Shown here piece after piece: positions 36,101-43,723 of a stretch of 64,000 nucleotides of DNA. Origin of the DNA: M3007 sp964550795 (lineage in GTDB: Bacteria > Bacteroidota > Bacteroidia > Chitinophagales > Saprospiraceae); assembly GCA_964550795.1 (NCBI GenBank), contig CAZKBH010000025.1, positions 1 through 64,000 on the forward strand, given 5' to 3'. The notes beneath the pieces are model-generated. The model did not search any database. It was not told where the DNA came from and worked only from the letters and a program-made list of their open reading frames with translations. Position 1 is the first letter of the stretch. The number at the start of each line of letters is the position of its first letter. A program made the translations under genes and the position numbers.

Positions 36101-36598
36101 GTCTTCCTGCCATTGTTTGGTCAGGCCTCCAGGAGTCACAATTAGCACACGTTCGATCGTGTCGCGCAAGAGCAATTCTTTTAGCAGCAATCCGGTCATG
36201 ATGGTTTTTCCCGCACCGGTGTCATCAGCTAGCAGAAACCGGATTTTCGGCAATGGCAACAAGAACTTGTAAACGGCCTCCACCTGATGCGGTAGAGGAT
36301 CTACGATGCTGCAATTGACCGCAAACAGTGGGTCAAATTGATAGGCTGAACTGATACGTTCCGCTTCGGCGAAAAGCGCGAATTTGACTGGATCTCCCTG
36401 AAAATTGAAGGAACCTTCGGTAGTCAATAATTCCAGTTGCACAAGGTCTGCTTGAGAAATGACCTTGCTACTGGTCCGGTTGCTGTTAACCCCAGTATAG
36501 GTAATGGAAAGGCTGGAACCTAGTGGCTGTACCTTAATAATGGTCACAGGTTCAGCTGGGATCAGATTTTTGATGATTTGGCCGGGTTCTACTTGCAT
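33182..36598 (-). CDS. SNF2-family helicase with C-terminal DUF3883
   Basis: 1138 residues from the ATG at 36598 (MQVEPGQIIK); the in-frame start at 36634 adds a 12-residue extension without conserved character. Walker A is 'DDTGAGKT' (125-132), DEAH at 224-227 ('VFDEAHKLS'), motif III 'LLLLTATPHRGR', and a helicase C domain with 'INLQFCNLLINWDIPWNP' and 'QRMGRIHRYGQ'. The C-terminal DUF3883 region (about 1040-1120) contains 'GYDIRSI' and 'YIEVKGRSG', a PD-(D/E)XK-like arrangement of D and E-x-K. This helicase architecture occurs with DUF1156/DUF499 genes and in DISARM-like loci, where it translocates on DNA to drive restriction. Confidence 0.88.
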   Translation of the reverse strand: MQVEPGQIIKNLIPAEPVTIIKVQPLGSSLSITYTGVNSNRTSSKVISQADLVQLELLTTEGSFNFQGDPVKFALFAEAERISSAYQFDPLFAVNCSIVDPLPHQVEAVYKFLLPLPKIRFLLADDTGAGKTIMTGLLLKELLLRDTIERVLIVTPGGLTKQWQEDEMAIKFNIPFTLVNRAAFSADPNVFHTAPKIVTSIDFISREDVMNVAGNAHWDLIVFDEAHKLSAYDYGQKQYLSLRYKAAQSLSQQCEHLLLLTATPHRGRADTFKKLLQLLDEDIFATDELASARVKEFEHNGINKFFIRRLKEDMRDWDGKPLYKDRHTKTVAYQLTPEEKALYDAVTHYLTKRKEEASETKNIHVSLALAVMQRRLVSSIFAIKNTLFKRWQALQGIVDELSKTPTLWSQRHKLEGFDVDNLDEYEDLDDDEREAFDTILSDPKKFRLFTTAKSVQEIQEEAREVKRLFEMADILYKSHQEEQKFKELRAMLTAQKVIEGSKLVIFTEHKDTLIYLEERLRNNGYTVATIHGGKSVDERRQAQWDFFKPETQILIGTDAAGEGINLQFCNLLINWDIPWNPNRLEQRMGRIHRYGQKQDVMVFNMVASNTREGQVLQRLLTKLDIIREGMGDDRVYDVIQDVLENVGLDDVINAVLNGKRTAFTEFLDENNEKTTNTFSEKIKERREKLAHSTVDYRDARALKEDSDEKRLQPIYIRQFFEKAFTQLEGAFTEVRPDIFRIDRLPEAIAKALRLNHNIYADSLRAILFCFNKQVFLDYQNIGDLGKVHYINPGNPVFDNLIDVIRVTYREEMLKGAVFVSPDDLEPYFAFFVKSQIRDNRTTQKDESIADERLLLVQQFADAALKCTSPAKLLDLHAPTEFAKPVQPPPVMESDDIVAWCFEHITSPQFEEMQHIVQKDTAKRREYLDTAFTQVILDAQTQIQEWQAKVMMGDTKVQDKIAKKEERIRELVAKKQTRLNGLDLMAQLSPKAPEVLGCAYIVPLTLVEYKSHYGMSRDDEAEAIAMETAMEYERTQGWIPHDVSANNEGYDIRSISPEQIKRYIEVKGRSGSDGSVMLSENEMFRLEQLGDTAWLYIVLNCKSQPELFRIQNPAKNLTFEQKSKGIQYFLPMNAWKSKI

Positions 36599-36721
36599 GG
36601 AGCGGTTTGGATTTGATTCACAAACATAGAGCAAAAGTTGTTCTGTTCAGATTGAAAATGATGTTCTATTCTGTGGCCGAATTTTGTTTTTAGAGTTGAT
36701 TAAGCATAAAAATCGAGTCAA

Positions 36722-39700
36722 TCAATCTTTACCCGTCATCGAATCCAGCAATTGGGTAAATATGGGCGACGCCCTCAAAACAGCCTCCGTCCCCAGCAGC
36801 ACCAGGTGTTCCTTGGCACGCGTCAGCATGACATTCAGCTTCCGGTCCACGCCTTCGGCATTGATGGATTGAATCGCCCGGAGTTGGAGCGGATTTTTTA
36901 CGGCGAAGGATACTAGGATCACATCCCGTTCGGAGCCTTGGAAGCGTTCCACCGTATCAATGGTGATGGATTGATATTGGGCGGGCAACTTCTGCCGGAT
37001 TTTGGCAATCTGTGCCCGGAAAGGCGTGATGACGCCCACGGTGCTGTTTGGATCAAAACGATCCCCATAGAGCTGGTGCACATAGGCAATCAACTCCGCC
37101 ACTTTAGCAGCTTCCTCCTCATTGACCTTCGGCTTTAAATCCGGGAACGTGGATACAAAGGCCACCCGCCGGGTGAATAGGGTATGAAGTGGGTGCTTGT
37201 GGTCTGGCCAGGCAATCGGGATTTCCTGCGCAGTCAGTCCAGTCTTGAGTTGATTGCCATAAAAATATTGATTGGGGAAAGCCGCTACGTCTGCGTGCAT
37301 CCGGTAGTGGTATTCCAGCAGGCCATAACAATCGTTCCAGCCCCGGCGCTTGGCGTTGTACAGCAGGCGGGTAAACAGCGATTCCCGGAAGTTGAACAGT
37401 CCAATTTCCGCCAATTCGGGTGCTTCGGCGCGGGTAGCCGCTTCGCTCTGCAGGACCACGGCGGGAAGTTGATTGTCATCCCCGATCATCAGGAATCGTT
37501 CAAATTGGGGCAGGATTCCCGCCAACTGCGGCTCCAGCAATTGGGAGGCCTCGTCAATGACCAGCGTGTGGAATTTTTTGAATTTCAGCAGATCGAGACT
37601 ACCGGAAAAGGTGGCCTGTGTGGAGACGAATACCCTGGTTTGGGATACCCGCTCGTACAATTCATTGAGTTTGAGCGTCCGGGATAAATTTTGCCAGCAA
37701 TAAGGCGCTTCTCCGCGGCCCAGGCGAATAAAATTGATATCCAGCTCGCTCAGCTTTTCACAGATCACTTGGACGGCCTGATTGGTGAAAGCGATCACCA
37801 TCACGTTTTGTCCCGCCCGGGCCATTTGGAAGACCAGTTCGCGCAAGACGGTGCTGGTTTTTCCGGTTCCCGGCGGCCCCTGGATCAGGAAGTAGTCTTT
37901 TGCCGCCAAGGCCCGCTGAACGATGTCGCGCTGGTTGTCATTCAGGGTTTTATTCCAGGGGATTTGGCCAGATGCAGGCTCCGTTTCAGGTGTTTTAAAC
38001 TCCGGCTGCTTTAATCCAAGTATCTTTTGTTGACTGCCGGGATTGGACTGCAAAAACCGATAGAGCAGATGCAGCATGGTCCGGTAGCCGGATTCCCTGA
38101 AATCCCGCTCGATGGCCCAAACCTCTTTCTTTTCAAAATAGGATTTATTCAATTGTTTGTTTGCCAGGCTCACCACCACCTGATCTGCCGAGATGGACAG
38201 GATGGTACATTTCAGGATCTGTTGTCCCAAAGGATTCGGATCTCCCGGGTCTGGCGTTGGGTATAAAATGGCCACTTCGCCGTCCCGGAAATTGGTTACG
38301 CCGGGATTAAACAGGTCTGTGCTATTTTGCAGGGTAATCTGAAAATCGTCCGTCACCGTGACCAGGCGAAGGTTGGTCATGGTGCTGTAGTTGTCCGGGT
38401 TTGTTTTTTCATCGGCGGTTGCGCGCCAGAGGGCAGAAAAGCCACCGGAATCGTCCGGATTGCCGGGGTTTCCTGTTTTGGCGGTCTGCATTTCCCCAAA
38501 AACAAAGCGGGTAAATCCGAAGAACCAGGCGCGCAACAAGGGAGAAAGTCCTTGCAGGGTTTGGTGAAAACTGATCACCTCATTTGTTTTAAAACTTGGG
38601 ACTGGGCCAAAGGTATCGGGATGAATCTGGTTGAAAATGCTGGTATCACCGGCAGCCAAACGCAATTCATTGGCCACGATTCGATTGCGCAGCAGCAGGA
38701 GTTCCTGTTTGCGGAGGTAACTGTCTTCCCGTACCGAGCGTATTGGGTTTTCGGCAGGGCTTGCCTTGGCATACAGGATTGCGCTGAGGCCGCGTCTTCC
38801 TTCAAAAGTGGATTCCAGCATGAGGCTATAAGCCAGGGCCTGGGCCTCGTGATTGGGGTAGAGTTTGCTGTCATGGAATCTCCCCGATTTCATTTCAACG
38901 ATGTCTTTGTGCTGTGGATCGGCGGGATCTTCCAGCAGCAAGTCGAGTCGGCCTTGAAGGCCGTATCTGGCAGAAATGAAGGTCGGTTCAATGACCAATT
39001 GTTTGTTTGCAAAAGCTTTCAGGGCATAACGGATCGTTGACTCCAGTCCCTTACCCGTATTAAACACCGAAACGATGGCCTCCCGGCGGTAATTCCCTTC
39101 CTGGTGTGCCATGCAGAGCATCCCAAACGAGTTGCTGCGCATGACCCGGTCAAAACTAACCTTGTAGTCGTATTTGGGGTCGGTGGCCAGGTCGTCCAGC
39201 ATTTGTCCGGAGATATTACCCACCATCATTTTATCCGTGATCTCCCCTTTGGAGAAGCGGTTGAGCAGGTGGACCAAGGGGTTGTCACCCTGCATCTGAC
39301 AACATTCGGCCAGTTCCTTTGCTTCGAGCAAATAATCCGGCTCCAGCACCAGCAGGGTTTTATCGGTGGCGGAATACTCGCCCTCGCGGTTTGGGTTTGC
39401 CCTTACCTCGGTAATATAGATGTTGCAATAAGGCACCAGGAATTCATGGACCCCACTCAGATCGGAGCCATAACCATCTTCTTTCCTGTTGTCCCAAAAC
39501 TTGATGGTGATGGTACCCAGCTCGTCGGTGTCGCAAAGGACCGCGCAATATTTAGGCGCCTGCCCTGCTGCCGACACCTGAATATCCCGGACAATGGCCC
39601 GAAAACGTTGGGCGGGCATTTTCTGCTTGGGGCGCTCTAATACTCCGGAAAAATCCCCCTGATAGGCTTCGAAGGATTGGCGAATCAGGGCCGGAATTTC

Positions 39701-40051
39701 AGTTTGGGAAAAATGCGCGATGACGGTTGCGAGCGCATACAAACAGCGGGCATCATCGGAAGGGCTTGCCGGGAAATCGGTGTCGTGGACGACCTTGTTT
39801 GCAAAGATGCGCAGGTGATGCGCCAGATTTTTGATTTCGGCTGGGGTATTGTATTCTGTGGTAATGAATACGATGCGGCTGTGCAGGCTATCGAGGTATC
39901 GTTTTTCGTCGCTGGTTAATTCGCGGAAGAGGGATTCCAGGCAGCTGCGGTATTTGGGGATACGCTCCTTCTCCGTGAGTCCCGGACTCCGGAGGATGTT
40001 TTCGACATTTTCATACAATAATGCGGCTTGAGCGTGGCTGATGTACTGCAT
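36722..40051 (-). CDS. SF1 helicase-nuclease with N-terminal HEPN-like domain
   Basis: 1109 residues from the ATG at 40051 (MQYISHAQAA); the in-frame start at 40099 adds 16 residues. Residues about 1-130 look like a DUF4145/HEPN-type domain ('RIFANKVVHDTDF'). Residues about 325-410 form a Cas4/RecB-type PD-(D/E)XK nuclease: D370 in 'GRLD', E386 and K388 in 'VEMKSG', Q404 and Y408. The C-terminal half is a UPF1/Dna2-like SF1 helicase: Walker A 'GPPGTGKT' (725-732), 'VIDEASQLLEP', and 'IDTVERFQGSERDVI'. It lies first in the island on the minus strand, 123 bp before the SNF2 gene, and is divergent from the WYL regulator. An end-processing or restriction role is inferred. Confidence 0.87.
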   Translation of the reverse strand: MQYISHAQAALLYENVENILRSPGLTEKERIPKYRSCLESLFRELTSDEKRYLDSLHSRIVFITTEYNTPAEIKNLAHHLRIFANKVVHDTDFPASPSDDARCLYALATVIAHFSQTEIPALIRQSFEAYQGDFSGVLERPKQKMPAQRFRAIVRDIQVSAAGQAPKYCAVLCDTDELGTITIKFWDNRKEDGYGSDLSGVHEFLVPYCNIYITEVRANPNREGEYSATDKTLLVLEPDYLLEAKELAECCQMQGDNPLVHLLNRFSKGEITDKMMVGNISGQMLDDLATDPKYDYKVSFDRVMRSNSFGMLCMAHQEGNYRREAIVSVFNTGKGLESTIRYALKAFANKQLVIEPTFISARYGLQGRLDLLLEDPADPQHKDIVEMKSGRFHDSKLYPNHEAQALAYSLMLESTFEGRRGLSAILYAKASPAENPIRSVREDSYLRKQELLLLRNRIVANELRLAAGDTSIFNQIHPDTFGPVPSFKTNEVISFHQTLQGLSPLLRAWFFGFTRFVFGEMQTAKTGNPGNPDDSGGFSALWRATADEKTNPDNYSTMTNLRLVTVTDDFQITLQNSTDLFNPGVTNFRDGEVAILYPTPDPGDPNPLGQQILKCTILSISADQVVVSLANKQLNKSYFEKKEVWAIERDFRESGYRTMLHLLYRFLQSNPGSQQKILGLKQPEFKTPETEPASGQIPWNKTLNDNQRDIVQRALAAKDYFLIQGPPGTGKTSTVLRELVFQMARAGQNVMVIAFTNQAVQVICEKLSELDINFIRLGRGEAPYCWQNLSRTLKLNELYERVSQTRVFVSTQATFSGSLDLLKFKKFHTLVIDEASQLLEPQLAGILPQFERFLMIGDDNQLPAVVLQSEAATRAEAPELAEIGLFNFRESLFTRLLYNAKRRGWNDCYGLLEYHYRMHADVAAFPNQYFYGNQLKTGLTAQEIPIAWPDHKHPLHTLFTRRVAFVSTFPDLKPKVNEEEAAKVAELIAYVHQLYGDRFDPNSTVGVITPFRAQIAKIRQKLPAQYQSITIDTVERFQGSERDVILVSFAVKNPLQLRAIQSINAEGVDRKLNVMLTRAKEHLVLLGTEAVLRASPIFTQLLDSMTGKD

Positions 40052-40172
40052 GGCGATTGTTTTGTGCAGACAACCGCAGCTTTTCCTCAAAGGAAGCACC
40101 GATCAAACTTGCGTATGATCTTGTAAGGAGGGGTGTATGAAGTCCTGCTGCTGTTGTTTTGCTGGTTTCCCG

Positions 40173-40201
40173 TTTGCGGGTTGTTAACAAATGTACCTTT
40201 G
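40173..40201 (+). promoter_or_regulatory. Bacteroidota-type promoter for the WYL regulator gene
   Basis: TTTG (40173-40176) and TACCTTTG (40194-40201) fit the -33 TTTG and -7 TAnnTTTG consensus with 17 bases between them; the usual spacing is slightly longer. The -7 element lies about 98 bp before the ATG at 40300, within the 248-bp divergent region shared with the helicase gene. A CACCTTTGC on the minus strand (40241-40249) is a weaker candidate for the island promoter. Confidence 0.45.
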
Positions 40202-40299
40202 CAATTCTTGTGCCATAATCGGGGTATCCCTGCTAACGCCGCAAAGGTGGTGTAAAGAAATGCAGCCTATTTGCACTTCTAAATTTTTTCTGAATTTTT

Positions 40300-41286
40300 A
40301 TGCCGAGCAATAAACGCGCTTCCTTTCGTTACCGCATTCTGAACCAGTGTTTTACCAATCGCGGTCGTCGCAGATGGACCCTGGATGAACTCATTGAGGA
40401 GGTTTCCCAGTGTTTGCAAGAGCATTATGGTTCTGAGTTGACCATTAGCAAGCGCAGCATTCAGGGCGATCTACAGGTGATGCGCAGTGAAAAGCCCCGC
40501 GGATTTAATGCACCGATTGAATGTCAGGCAGGTTTTTACTTTTACCGGGATCCGAATTTCAGCATCGAAAAAAACGCGTTGGGGGAGGAGGAGCAAGATC
40601 TGCTCCGGGCGGCCGTGGGACTTCTCCGGCATTTGCCTGGATTGCCACAGTTGCCGGCCTTGGAGATGTTGCTCAAACGCGTGAACAGCAGCGCGCCCCT
40701 GCGGGTCATTTCACCGGCATGGATTCAGTTTGAAACGAACCCGGCTGTTCAGGGTCTGGAATGGCTTGGGCCAATTTATAAGGCCATTGCGGAGCAGCAG
40801 GTTTTGCTTTTTGAATACCACCCTTTTACGGAGGATCCCTTACCGATTGTGCTGCATCCGTATCTCTTGAAAGAATGGCACAACCGATGGTATGTTTATG
40901 GCAGAAATGCCGAAGATAAACTCTGGAACCTGGCGCTCGATCGCATCCGGCACATCGCTACACAAGCGGAGGTGGCCTACCAGCCCAATGATTTGTTTGA
41001 TCCGGAGACGTGGTTCAAGGATATTGTAGGGGTTTCAAAGCCTGAGAATGCCCCCGTGGTGGAGGTCCAATTTGAGACCTCTTATCTTTCTTCGCGGTAT
41101 TTGGAGACAAGACCCATTCATCCATCGCAGGAGCTTATCCTGGTAAATGACCAGCGGTATCGGTTTTCTTTGCGGGTAATTTTGAATCATGAACTGGTGA
41201 ATGAGTTGGTCCGTTTTGGGAATGATTTGCGGGTGCTTGGGCCGGTGGAGCTGGTGGAGCTGGTGGCGCGGAAGGTTGGGAAGTGA
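40300..41286 (+). CDS. WYL-domain transcriptional regulator
   Basis: 328 residues. An N-terminal helix-turn-helix (about 1-70: 'RWTLDELIEEVSQ', 'SKRSIQGDLQVMR') is followed by a WYL domain (about 155-240: 'YKAIAEQQVLLFEYHPF', 'LHPYLLKEWHNRWYVYGRN', 'WNLALDRIRHI') and a WCX-like C-terminal extension (about 260-325). WYL proteins sense ligands, probably nucleic-acid-derived, and repress defence operons such as BREX (BrxR) and CBASS (CapW). Placed divergently to a 17.8-kb defence island, it most likely represses it and its own gene. Confidence 0.87.
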   Translation: MPSNKRASFRYRILNQCFTNRGRRRWTLDELIEEVSQCLQEHYGSELTISKRSIQGDLQVMRSEKPRGFNAPIECQAGFYFYRDPNFSIEKNALGEEEQDLLRAAVGLLRHLPGLPQLPALEMLLKRVNSSAPLRVISPAWIQFETNPAVQGLEWLGPIYKAIAEQQVLLFEYHPFTEDPLPIVLHPYLLKEWHNRWYVYGRNAEDKLWNLALDRIRHIATQAEVAYQPNDLFDPETWFKDIVGVSKPENAPVVEVQFETSYLSSRYLETRPIHPSQELILVNDQRYRFSLRVILNHELVNELVRFGNDLRVLGPVELVELVARKVGK

Positions 41287-41303
41287 GGGGTTCAACGTCT
41301 CAG

Positions 41304-41655
41304 GGAGGTGACACCTTGGAAGTGGGGTCGTAAGGTCCTCGCAGGGCGTTGGAGTTATGGAACACCGAAAATTGCTGATACCTCTGACACCACCGAAGGC
41401 TTATAATCTTTAGCTAACCGAGGTGACACCTTGGAAGTGGGAGTGGGCCTAGTGAGGCGGTGACTTGAAGTCACCGCCTCACTAGCGCCTCAGTAATGGA
41501 ACACCGAAAATGACCGATACCCCTGATACCACCGAAGGTTCCTATTCCTTTCGGTGTTATCGGAGGTGTGGGTAAATTCGGTGTTCTTCGACTTACGCGT
41601 TGGTAAGGTGGAGGTGACACCTTGCCGGAGGGAGGTGTCACCTCCACCACCTCGA
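41304..41655. repeat. Cluster of short direct and inverted repeats
   Basis: This 0.4-kb gene-free stretch holds AGGTGACACCTTGGAAGTGG twice (about 41306 and 41421) and 'AGGTGACACCTTG' once more (about 41612). A block starting GGAACACCGAAAAT and ending ACCACCGAAGG occurs twice (about 41359-41399 and 41499-41540), with an inverted partial copy near 41547-41586. It also has a hairpin GGTGGAGGTGACACCTT / GAGGTGTCACCTCCACC near 41606-41652. It resembles a BIME or REP-like mosaic. Position after the WYL gene suggests an insertion hot spot. Confidence 0.65.
41449..41485. terminator. Perfect 18-bp-arm hairpin
   Basis: CTAGTGAGGCGGTGACTT (41449-41466) and AAGTCACCGCCTCACTAG (41468-41485) are perfectly complementary around a single G, a near-cruciform structure 163 bp after the WYL stop codon. 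It could end WYL transcription. With the surrounding repeats, a mobile palindrome is an alternative. Confidence 0.5.
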
Positions 41656-41782
41656 AATACACTCATTTACTCCCCACTATCCAACGGATCCTGCCAAGTA
41701 AGGGCGACCCTCGTGGTCGCCCTGGTCGCCCAAAGACCGTGGTCAAAGCGCCCTGGATGCGGACGGATCCCTTCAGGAAGAC

Positions 41783-42112
41783 AACTCAGCCGGGGTTGCC
41801 ACCAGGAAAATCGCGCAGGCCCTGGGGGAACTTAATGAACAGGTCGTTTTTGTAGGCGGCGCGGTCGTCAGTTTATACATTGATGATCCCACGGCGGAGG
41901 ATGTTCGACCTACCAAGGATCTTGATATCAGCCTTGAAATTGCCAGCATAGGCGCCCTGGAGGCACTGCGAGTTTCTTTGCTTCAGAAAGGGTTTTACCA
42001 ATCTGCGGAAGAGGATGTTATTTGTCGATTTCGGTATGAAGACATCAAAGTAGATGTAATGGGAAGTGAACCGGTGGGTATACATCGTTTATCTACTCAA
42101 TTATATCTCTGA
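41783..42112 (+). pseudogene. Truncated nucleotidyltransferase gene, AbiEii-like
   Basis: The frame reads 'KIAQALGELNEQVVFVGGAV' and on to 'YIDDPTAEDVRPTKDLDISL', with the GG-x-A and D-x-D signature of AbiEii/AbiGii-type nucleotidyltransferases, then 'EEDVICRFRYEDIKVDVM'. It stops early at 42110-42112 after 'GSEPVGIHRLST', so the C-terminal half of a usual 200-plus-residue protein is missing, and no start codon in frame is well placed. By family such proteins can be toxins of AbiE-like systems; this copy is probably dead. Preceding repeats may have caused the deletion. Confidence 0.6.
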
Positions 42113-42163
42113 TATTAAATTCCAAATTTTGGAATCAGATTACGACCGTAAGCGATATATATG

Positions 42164-43723
42164 CTAATGTATCCAACTCTGTACGACTCGAAAACCTCCC
42201 CGACCTTTATCTGATGCATTGTTACTTAATCTATTTCCAGGCCCCAAGCGGCAATAAATGTCCTTGACATACCAGGACCCTCCTCTCAATACTCGGCCAG
42301 ACCACCCTTTGCCAGGGCCTCTTGGATTTTTAATTCCAAACTCCTCGCTAGCATAACTACCGAATTCATCCCAACACCATTCCCATGAATTCCCGGTAAG
42401 GTCAAAAAGTCCGATTTCATTGGCTTTTTTACTGGCTACGGGATGAGTTCGCCCATCGCTATTTTCTACATACCAAGCCACGCTATCAAGTTCACTACCA
42501 CCCGAAAAAGGAAAAAAGCCTCGCACGTGAAGCCCTCCTCTGGCAGCATACTCCCATTCAGCTTCTGTAGGGAGACGAAATCCGCAATAAATTTGATCTT
42601 GGGGCCATTCTACGGTCTGAATGCTCTCATGTGGTTCGCCATCTATAGAGTATTCTTCAAGCAAACCTTTCCTTTTACTCAACCAATTTGCGTAACGAAT
42701 GGCATCGTACCAGTTGACATAAATAACCGGATGATCACCAAGAAGCCCCCAAGGAGGTGGCGTCATAAAATAACCATAGTTTTGTGTGAAAATATAAAAT
42801 TGCCATACTGTTGTTTCTGTTTGCGCCATTTTGAAACTATCAAGCGTAATAAAATGCTTATTTTCAAGCCACTTGCGGTCAATTTTTTCTCCTTTCTTAA
42901 AAACCTTAGTCTTAGAAAGGGAGTCGCAATTCATTCCCATACAAAACTGCCCGCCTTCAATATTTAGCATAACTGGGAAATATCGACGCTTAAGAAATTC
43001 GAAGTTCTCGTGATCAATCATCATAATTTTCTCCAAGAGAGACGCTCGAGTAGTGTCGAGAACATCGAAGCCGCCTATGCGTAAACATTCGACTGCTTCG
43101 CTATTGCGCCTAGTTTCTGCAAAAACAAATCCGATTTCTTGTATTCTCAGTGCTATTAATTCTCCTCCAACCCCTACCTTTTTTGATCTTACACATAAAT
43201 CAAGAGCTTTTTTATACTGTAAATTTCTTATCAATTCATCTGTTTCAGCCATTTGAAAACGAATGATTTCCTCGAGTGATATCTTCAGATTCTGTAATGC
43301 TTTTTCGGCTCGAAGTGCCTCATTTTTGGCTTCTAATGCTTTCTGTTCCGCGAGATTTTTTTGAACGCTAGCCTCCTCTGCACTTTTTATGGCTATTTCT
43401 TCGTGTCGTTTTGCTTCCTCTTCGTTTTGTTTGGCAATTTTCTGTTGCTGCCGCGCTTCCTCCGCATTTCGAATAGCGGCCTGCCGTTCGCCGTTTACTT
43501 TGTCGAATACGACTATTATTTTCCGGCTCACCTCCACCTCTTTATCTGCACGGCAGATTTTGGCCGACTGTAATTTGTTGATCGCCAAGTCATACTGGCC
43601 CCTCGCGGTCGCTTGGTCTGCCTCGGTTAGGAGCTTTTGGTATTGAGCGATTGAACAGTCCTGCTGGGCCGGTGCGAGAGCTGAAAGAAGTAAGCAGGAC
43701 AAGAATAGGAATAAGTGTTTCAT
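42164..43723 (-). CDS. Exported protein with shared TPR/coiled-coil module and FGE-sulfatase (SUMF1) fold
   Basis: 519 residues. Signal peptide (MKHLFLFLSCLLLSALAPAQ), TPR-like 'GQYDLAINKLQSAK' (about 42-55), coiled coil (about 70-160) and a C-terminal FGE-sulfatase domain (about 255-519): 'GGQFCMG', 'VNWYDAIRYANWLS', 'RLPTEAEWEYAARGG', 'LTGNSWEWCWDEF', 'RVLRGGSWY' and 'RGGFRVV'. In the catalytic strand 'GGSWYVKDIYC' only one of the two FGE active-site cysteines is kept, so it is probably a binding fold rather than an active formylglycine enzyme. The ATG directly abuts the TAA of the WD40 gene upstream. The first 110 residues are paralogous to the N-termini of two WD40 proteins in the same cluster. 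Confidence 0.83.
   Translation of the reverse strand: MKHLFLFLSCLLLSALAPAQQDCSIAQYQKLLTEADQATARGQYDLAINKLQSAKICRADKEVEVSRKIIVVFDKVNGERQAAIRNAEEARQQQKIAKQNEEEAKRHEEIAIKSAEEASVQKNLAEQKALEAKNEALRAEKALQNLKISLEEIIRFQMAETDELIRNLQYKKALDLCVRSKKVGVGGELIALRIQEIGFVFAETRRNSEAVECLRIGGFDVLDTTRASLLEKIMMIDHENFEFLKRRYFPVMLNIEGGQFCMGMNCDSLSKTKVFKKGEKIDRKWLENKHFITLDSFKMAQTETTVWQFYIFTQNYGYFMTPPPWGLLGDHPVIYVNWYDAIRYANWLSKRKGLLEEYSIDGEPHESIQTVEWPQDQIYCGFRLPTEAEWEYAARGGLHVRGFFPFSGGSELDSVAWYVENSDGRTHPVASKKANEIGLFDLTGNSWEWCWDEFGSYASEEFGIKNPRGPGKGWSGRVLRGGSWYVKDIYCRLGPGNRLSNNASDKGRGGFRVVQSWIH

Noticed and set aside
38327..39040. 237-codon plus-strand frame opposite the SF1 helicase-nuclease
   Set aside because: The opposite strand carries the nuclease and helicase regions; the plus-strand protein shows low-complexity character without motifs.
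22206..40051. Assignment of the island as BREX or DISARM
   Set aside because: Hallmark genes (PglZ, BrxL, DUF1998/DrmB, PLD DrmC) are not visible in the window; only shared helicase and methylase families are present.
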